A DNA stretch of 64,000 nt, from assembly GCA_028751875.1 (NCBI GenBank), contig CM054143.1, positions 68,065,057-68,129,056 on the forward strand, written 5' to 3'. Source of the stretch: Rapana venosa. Taxonomy: Eukaryota > Mollusca > Gastropoda > Neogastropoda > Muricidae. The translations under genes and the position numbers were made by a program. The notes under the pieces are model-generated. The model saw only the letters and a program-made list of their open reading frames with translations. It had not been told where the DNA came from and ran no database searches. Numbering within the stretch: the first letter of the stretch is position 1; each line of letters starts with the position of its first letter. Positions 58,901 through 64,000 of the stretch are shown one piece after another.

Positions 58901-59515
58901 CTGGCTGCCTGTGCCACAGAGAGTAAATTATAAGATCAGTACCCTCTGTTACAAATGTCTCCACAAAAACTGCACCCTCCTACCCCTGTGAATGTCTTAA
59001 CCTGTTTCACTCCTTCACGTTCCCTCCGCTCTACAGCAGATACCTGTGCCTACGAATACCTAGATTCGACCAAACCACTGTTGGCCGCCGCTCTTTCTCT
59101 ATTTCGGGTCCATTGACCTGGAATGAGGGTCCCTCTCTCTCTTTCGCCAGAAACCTAGTTATGACACTTTTAAATCCAGCCTCAAGACATATTTATTTCA
59201 AACCTAAGATTTCCCCCTCCTGTTTCATATCAGAGCTATCCCACCTCACTAACCCATGTCTATCATCCTGCTAAAGTATAGGACCTAAGTGAGTGTGTGT
59301 GTGTGCTTTTGTAAAACATTTGACTACTGAAATTTTATTTCATAGATTTTGTCTGCAGCGCACTATGTTTGTAAATATCTGTTTGTTTAAACTATTGATC
59401 ATTTATCATTGATTGCATGACTGTGTAAGATTAGGTTGAATGCATGCGCTTTGATTTGTCTTTTCAAGATATAGCGCTATATAAGTTCCATGTATTATTA
59501 TTATTATTATTATAT
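55930..59515 (+). pseudogene. L2-like LINE, nearly full length but inactivated
   Basis: Endonuclease start: LFNVKSVCPGGKADLISDFI then EKNIDLTFLTETWL (56,510-56,615). Polymerase: KNYRPVSNLPFISK (58,005-58,045), LLTLLDLSAAFDTIDHSILL (58,090-58,145), [17 protein letters not shown], a decayed PQGS site near 58,275, [11 protein letters not shown] with catalytic YADD at 58,368-58,379, VKYLGVVIDNTLSMK, and LILSRLDYCNSLL. C-terminus: a decayed VGRRSFSISGP near 59,080, then YLFQT-like. Tail: AGCGCTATATAAGTTCCATG and (ATT)n to about 59,515. Many stops and frameshifts plus an internal deletion of about 125 bp at 58,044-58,047. The domain order and motifs fit the L2/CR1 group (family knowledge). Confidence 0.85.
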
Positions 59516-59790
59516 TAGACGGGGGAAAAAAAACAAAAAACAAACACACCAAAACAACAACAAAAACAGGTGAGGTGGATGTGTTGTTTAAAATTTTTAA
59601 AATTTAAATCTCGAAAAGAAACTTGGCAATGCAACAGGAATTAAAAACAAACAAAAACAAGCCATTAACGTTAATGTAACTATAACAAATGTCCTATTGG
59701 ACTGTGACAAAGACCTTTCACAATTTCAAATGCTAGTTTTAGATTACTGAATATACTGTTGAGGGAGTTTTCAGAAAAATGGGGCATGAA
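59516..59790. other. A-rich flank of the LINE
   Basis: AAAAAAACAAAAAACAAAC words followed by ordinary AT-rich sequence. Nothing else recognised. Confidence 0.45.
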
Positions 59791-59802
59791 AGGTGTGTGT
59801 GT

Positions 59803-59844
<42 letters not shown>

Positions 59845-60060
59845 CACTGTTTGTGTTGTAAGTTAGTCAGTGTGTGTTTATATGTGTATGCAGTGCGTGT
59901 ATACATGTGTGTGTGTGCGAGTCTGTCACTGTGTGCACTTCATGTGTCACTGTGTTAGTGCAAAGTTCTGTGTATATTTCATTTGCATGCATGAACGCAT
60001 ATGTGTGAAACTGCATACATACATATATATGTGTGTGTGTGGTGTGTGCCCCATGCCACA
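59791..60060. repeat. GT-rich microsatellite region
   Basis: A pure GT run at about 59,808-59,842 and scattered GTGTGT and ATACATACATATATATG words to 60,045. Confidence 0.8.
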
Positions 60061-60451
60061 AGTATGATGATAGGGGGGAGGGGGGGGGGATATATAATAG
60101 GCCCCTACACAAGTAGTACAAGTAAATAATTATAATTTATTCTATGGTTGATGATGCTACTGCTTTAGTTTCTGGGCACAGACAGTGTGCAGTGCTTCTG
60201 GGTAGTTTTGGTTTTGAACACTGATGTGGGCAGTTTGTCGTTATATCTGGGGTTGAGAACTTTTACTTAGGAGATCTATAGCTGTTATAACAGATTGTCA
60301 ACAAAACCACCATCACTAAACAAAAACAAAACAGTTGTAAAGAAACCAGTTTGGACTGTCAAAAGTATAATTACCCCGCCAGTGCAAGTGAATCTGACAT
60401 TTTTCAGAAGTTATTTTACTGTCATTTTTACAGAAAACTCACCTGACACAA

Positions 60452-62060
60452 CAGGGTTCATACAGACTTGGTGGGGGAAAATTTAGGGCCTTGTTAGGGC
60501 TTTTTAGGTGCCATTATTTCCAAATTTAGGTCCTAGCTGCGGGGTATCAAAGTATAAATTTATCAACCTGTGTACACGTTTACATTGATAACCCAATCTC
60601 AAACTCATGAAAGCAAAGTCTTCTTGTCTAAAACTAAATGTTGGATATTGATTATTGACACAAATCCAAGTTAAGTTCTAGAATAAAATGTCTTTCAATC
60701 ATTCATAGATACCACAATGAATTAAAATCTTCACACAGTGAAACATCAAATTGTGATGTGATGGAATTGGAAGTCTCCATCATCCATGTCTTGAAATTCC
60801 AAGCAAAGTGAAAACTGAAACAAGTGTCTCTGATAACTAGCAAAGTGAACTTCAGACACTATCCCTCAAACTTCACCCCATGTGAACTAGTCTCTTTGCC
60901 TTATCAAAGATACAGATGGTTACCAGGTACTAGAACTGTAGTAACAATACCCTCAGTCACATTCTTAGTGCCTTTTCCAAATTCTGCTCCTTTATTTCAA
61001 TCTCACACATTCGTACATGCAGGCATTCACACACACGCGCGCGCGCGCATGAATGCATGCATGCACAAGAGAGAGACAGAGACAGAGAGACGTTGCTAGA
61101 CGAAAGTTCTCTTTACTATGAATACATATATACACAAGTCCTGTATCGTCAATGCAGACCGAGTGGTACGCCTAACATTGGCTTGAAAAGGATGCCCACG
61201 CCCTCTCCCCATAGTTTTTTTTAAATTTTCTATCTCCCCATAGTTGTTTTTTTTTTAAAGCATGAATCTTCGGATCAAGTCTGCCAATAACTGAATAAGC
61301 TGCAAATTTTAAAGTAAAGTCAACTAAATCGACCACATTGAGCGGTGGAAAGTATGCAAAGTGCTGGCATTTCTGACTTGCCTTATCAACTGGATTCGTT
61401 TCTGTATGCGTTCTGCAGGAAATCCGTGGGATAATCTCCTCAAATAAAGAATAGATTTGGCTACAGATTTTATTGTTTTTCCATTCCGACATGGGACTGT
61501 CACTGACTGCCATTTTGTAAACTGCGCATGCGCACAGGAGAAACAATAGGCCTTCCTATTCACAGCGCAGCTGTGCTAAAATTGAAAAATCTCGTAGAGA
61601 AGGACTGTAGCACAATAAACAGAAAACTGGGGGTTTTTTGTCTTTTTTTTAAAACTCAGGATCGCAGTTCCATAGTTTAACATCATTTTCCGAACAAATT
61701 ACGGACATACCATAGGGGTAGGTAGTCCTCCTCATGTAAAAAATAACTGGTGAAAGCAAAGTGAATATGCACTTCCAATGGAGGCAAATTACCTCCCTTG
61801 GCAAAATAGATGGCGCGACATGAATAGCAGACAACAGGCATTTTATCAGCGATAATACGATCTTTGGACACCCGTCTTGCTTTCATTTCTCACAAGTTTT
61901 ATTTTGTATATTTGTTTAATCTATATTTCAACAGAAACTGTCACTCATGGTTCCCAGTTTTAGGGTTTGTTAGGGCCTCCAGGGCCATTTTTAGGGGCCT
62001 TATTTTGGATCTTCAAAAATCAGGGCCTTTTAGGGCTTTTTAAGATTTGTACGAACCCTG
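60452..62060. mobile_element. hAT-like DNA transposon, 1,609 bp, probably non-autonomous
   Basis: Inverted ends: CAGGGTTCATACAGA at 60,452-60,466 and, on the other strand, CAGGGTTCGTACAAA (62,046-62,060). The flanks carry the same five bases, CACAA (60,447-60,451 and 62,061-62,065). A subterminal word AGGGCTTTTTAG lies in the same orientation near both ends (60,485-60,508; 62,022-62,042). CAGGGTT ends are typical of hAT elements, and a subgroup makes 5-bp duplications (family knowledge). Inside, minus-strand frames of 124 codons (61,172-61,546) and 67 codons (61,683-61,886, with CYSC) have no transposase motif I recognise, so it is probably a deletion derivative. Confidence 0.75.
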
Positions 62061-62065
62061 CACAA

Positions 62066-62860
62066 TGGCTCCGGTGCATGTTTTTTTAAAAACGTAACTG
62101 ACTACGCACTGATCTGATGGGTCACTTCGGAACTCCAGTCGGAAGATCATTAATTTTTCTCAACTGTCCAGTGCATGTCAGAAACTGAGCGAAACTAGAC
62201 CTGAAGGCTTTTCGGTTAGTTAAGACAAGGTCTTTATTTATTTACTTAAAAATAATAAAAATTACTTGTGACAAGGCCTATGCCTACATCATGTGTAATT
62301 CAAAATTCATGAAAACACATCGCAATGGGCTGTCACTCTGCCCGCTGGGAAGAGTTACCTTTCGTGGTTACAAATGGCGAGACAGAACAGGCTGCACACC
62401 GGTATTTTAAAAAATCACTCTTTTCCTTCTGTTTTTCTATGTAACTCATATTCATACCGCACGTACTAAGGCATCCACAGAAATATAAACCACTTTTTGG
62501 AAAAGACTAGGCTCTGACTCAAAATTCATGTGATTTTGAACAAATTTGGTAGGTTTGAAATTTTTAATTTTTCAGCAAACCTGTACCCCTCAGTCTTTGT
62601 CGTCTGTAGCTTCCTTACGCAATATGCATGCGCGGGGTCAACGCTGTAGGAATACAGGCAATCCTCATTTGATGATTATTTCCAACTTTCTTGTGACTAC
62701 CTGGTATTGCTCTATGTCCTCAATGCCCCCAAACAAGTACACAGTCCATTTTTTCATGCTTTAAAAAATCTGTGAAAATCACCAACATTTTTTTTCCACT
62801 CGCACTCTATACAAGATACTACGTAACCCCCAAATTAATACCAGTGTGTAGCCTTATTTA
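62066..62860. other. Non-repetitive sequence, no gene seen
   Basis: About 0.8 kb of mixed composition. Frames up to 72 codons without splice or motif support. Confidence 0.45.
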
Positions 62861-62935
62861 TGTACTTATATATTTATTTATTTATTTACTTATTTATTTC
62901 GAGGACAATGGAATAAGCGTGAAATGGAATGGAGC
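62861..62935 (-). mobile_element. SINE-B 3' end with (TTTA)n tail
   Basis: TTATTTATTTATTTACTTATT, then TTTCGAGGACAATGGAATAA. Only the last part of the family is present, with an expanded TTTA tail. Confidence 0.7.
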
Positions 62936-63002
62936 TATTCCAAAACAAACAAGCAGAGAAGGGGGAGGGGGTATGCTTGGGAGTGGTGCACATTAAAAAT
63001 AA

Positions 63003-63284
63003 TAAATCTTTTATATCGAGGATGATGGAATAAGCACTTATGTGCTTTTTTACATCCTGTCCCCGTGTGTATGCGGTTTTGTAAATTCTGTCATCTGTTC
63101 CCACGGGCACACAATGGCCTACTCTTACGAAAAGCGGAACAGGATTTAACGTGTGTGCAAGATGTTCTGCGTGTGTTCGCACGCGGGACCTCGGTTTATA
63201 GTCTCATCCGGACTTTTGGGGAGAGTGGAGTCTGCACTGATGTTAACTCCAGGGGAAAATATCCCCTTGAACGGGAATCGAACC
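63003..63284 (-). mobile_element. SINE-B, cleanest body copy
   Basis: TCGAGGATGATGGAATAAGC, TTTTTTACATCCTGTCCCCG, GTCATCTGTTCCCACGGGCA, CTCTTACGAAAAGCGGAACA, GTTCGCACGCGGGACCTCGG and TTTATAGTCTCATCCGGAC appear in order. The minus strand of 63,273-63,284 is the B-box GGTTCGATTCCC. The A-box part is cut off by a purine tract at 63,285. Confidence 0.8.
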
Positions 63285-63350
63285 TGAGAGAGAGAGGGGG
63301 GAGGGAGGGAAGGAAGTATGGAGGGAGGGGGAGGGGGAGGGAGAGATCAG
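63285..63350. repeat. Purine-only GAGA/GGGA tract
   Basis: GAGAGAGA followed by GGGAGGGAAGG and GGAGGGGGAGGG words. It replaces the tRNA-like head of the adjoining SINE. Confidence 0.9.
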
Positions 63351-63351
63351 A

Positions 63352-64000
63352 CTTCTTTCCAGCCTGGGACTACCTGATCCTCAATTCTCTGGCACTCCTC
63401 TCCTTTCCATTCATCCCCTTTCCATTCATCCAACAAGTGAGAAAGATATCATGACAATTCTGAAAGAAATGACTATAGAATCATGTGATCTTGATCCCAT
63501 ACCTGCTTCTCTTTTCACACACAGTGCCTGCCTTAACTTATACCCACTATCACGAAAATCGTTAAACTCATCTCTTGTTTCTGGAAATGTTCCATCAGCT
63601 CTCAAAACTGCTGTAGTCACACCTCTACTCAAAAAGCATGACCTCGACCCTAACATTCTGAAGAATTATAGACCTGTTTCCAATCTACCTTTTATTTCTA
63701 AAGTCCTTGAAAAAGTAGTTCTCAAACAGTTCAGCAACCACCTTCTCTCCAACAATCTTCTTCCTGAGTTTCAGTCTGCCTATCGCGTCAACCACAGCAC
63801 TGAAACCACTCTAGTACACACTTTAAACATGCTTCTACTGGCTTCTGACTCGGGGAAAATCTCCCTTCTCACTCTACTCGATTTATCGCGAGCCTTCGAC
63901 ACTATAGACCACTCAATTCTTCACTCCCGTTTTCAAAAAACGTTCGGTGTTACTGGCACAGCCCTCACCTGGTTTAATTCATACCTTATGACCGATTCAG
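63352..64000 (+). pseudogene. L2-like LINE, 5'-truncated, running off the window
   Basis: Same family as 55,930-59,515 and very similar to it. It starts in the linker before the polymerase core and reads KNYRPVSNLPFISKVLEKVV (from 63,660), then LPEFQSAYRVNHSTETTLVH, LLTLLDLSRAFDTIDHSILH and TKTFGVTG-like sequence to the window end. It retains about 125 bp that the first copy has lost. Frameshifts before 63,650 show that it too is inactive. Confidence 0.85.

Noticed and set aside
61172..61546. 124-codon minus-strand frame inside the hAT-like element as a transposase
   Set aside because: No hAT dimerisation or catalytic motif visible; kept only as a possible remnant.

Overview
The window looks like a piece of a metazoan nuclear genome, most likely a marine mollusc and probably a caenogastropod snail. 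The basis is the mix of repeats: long microsatellites, tRNA-headed SINEs (one whose GGTGGCGCTG...GAGAGCAGC 3' module I associate from memory with caenogastropods), several LINE clades typical of invertebrates, and intron-like structure. There are no bacterial features: no operons, ribosome binding sites, CRISPR or complete prokaryotic-type genes. No complete host gene can be read. The longest open frames (up to about 400 codons) are translations of simple repeats.

Layout. 1-13,600 is almost all simple sequence. It holds a CCACA-type satellite, alternating CA/CG tracts, and a diverged duplication (about 3.37-7.83 kb and 7.83-10.6 kb), each copy of which holds a SINE and a CTGT/CTCT array. A LINE 3' end with a TTTGAC tail lies at 12.0 kb. 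Short splice-flanked candidate exons lie at 12.4, 12.7 and 13.7 kb. 14.4-27 kb is a tandem array of about 3.4-kb units, each with splice-like candidate exons. 27-30 kb holds an RTE-like LINE with an inverted 5' part and the 3' end of an L2-like LINE. 30.07-38.5 kb repeats 13.7-22.1 kb, mostly base for base, at a constant offset of 16,384-16,385 bp. That is either a very recent duplication or, more likely, an assembly artefact.

38.5-42.3 kb is a roughly 64-bp minisatellite interrupted by a Jockey/I-like LINE with a readable reverse transcriptase. 42.4-46.9 kb carries further minisatellites, including about 28 copies of a 58-bp unit. 48.8-50.3 kb contains the best host-gene candidate: a Kozak-type start and three short exons with matching phases on the + strand.

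50.5-64 kb is a mobile-element mosaic. It contains two tRNA-headed SINE families (one copy with a 16-bp target-site duplication), a 5'-truncated LINE flanked by an 11-bp direct repeat, a nearly full-length but mutated L2-like LINE, a 1.6-kb hAT-like element with inverted ends and a 5-bp target-site duplication, and a second L2-like copy running off the window end. I found no convincing new biological system. The most informative items are the 3.4-kb exon-bearing array, the exact-offset duplication, and the dated insertion structures.
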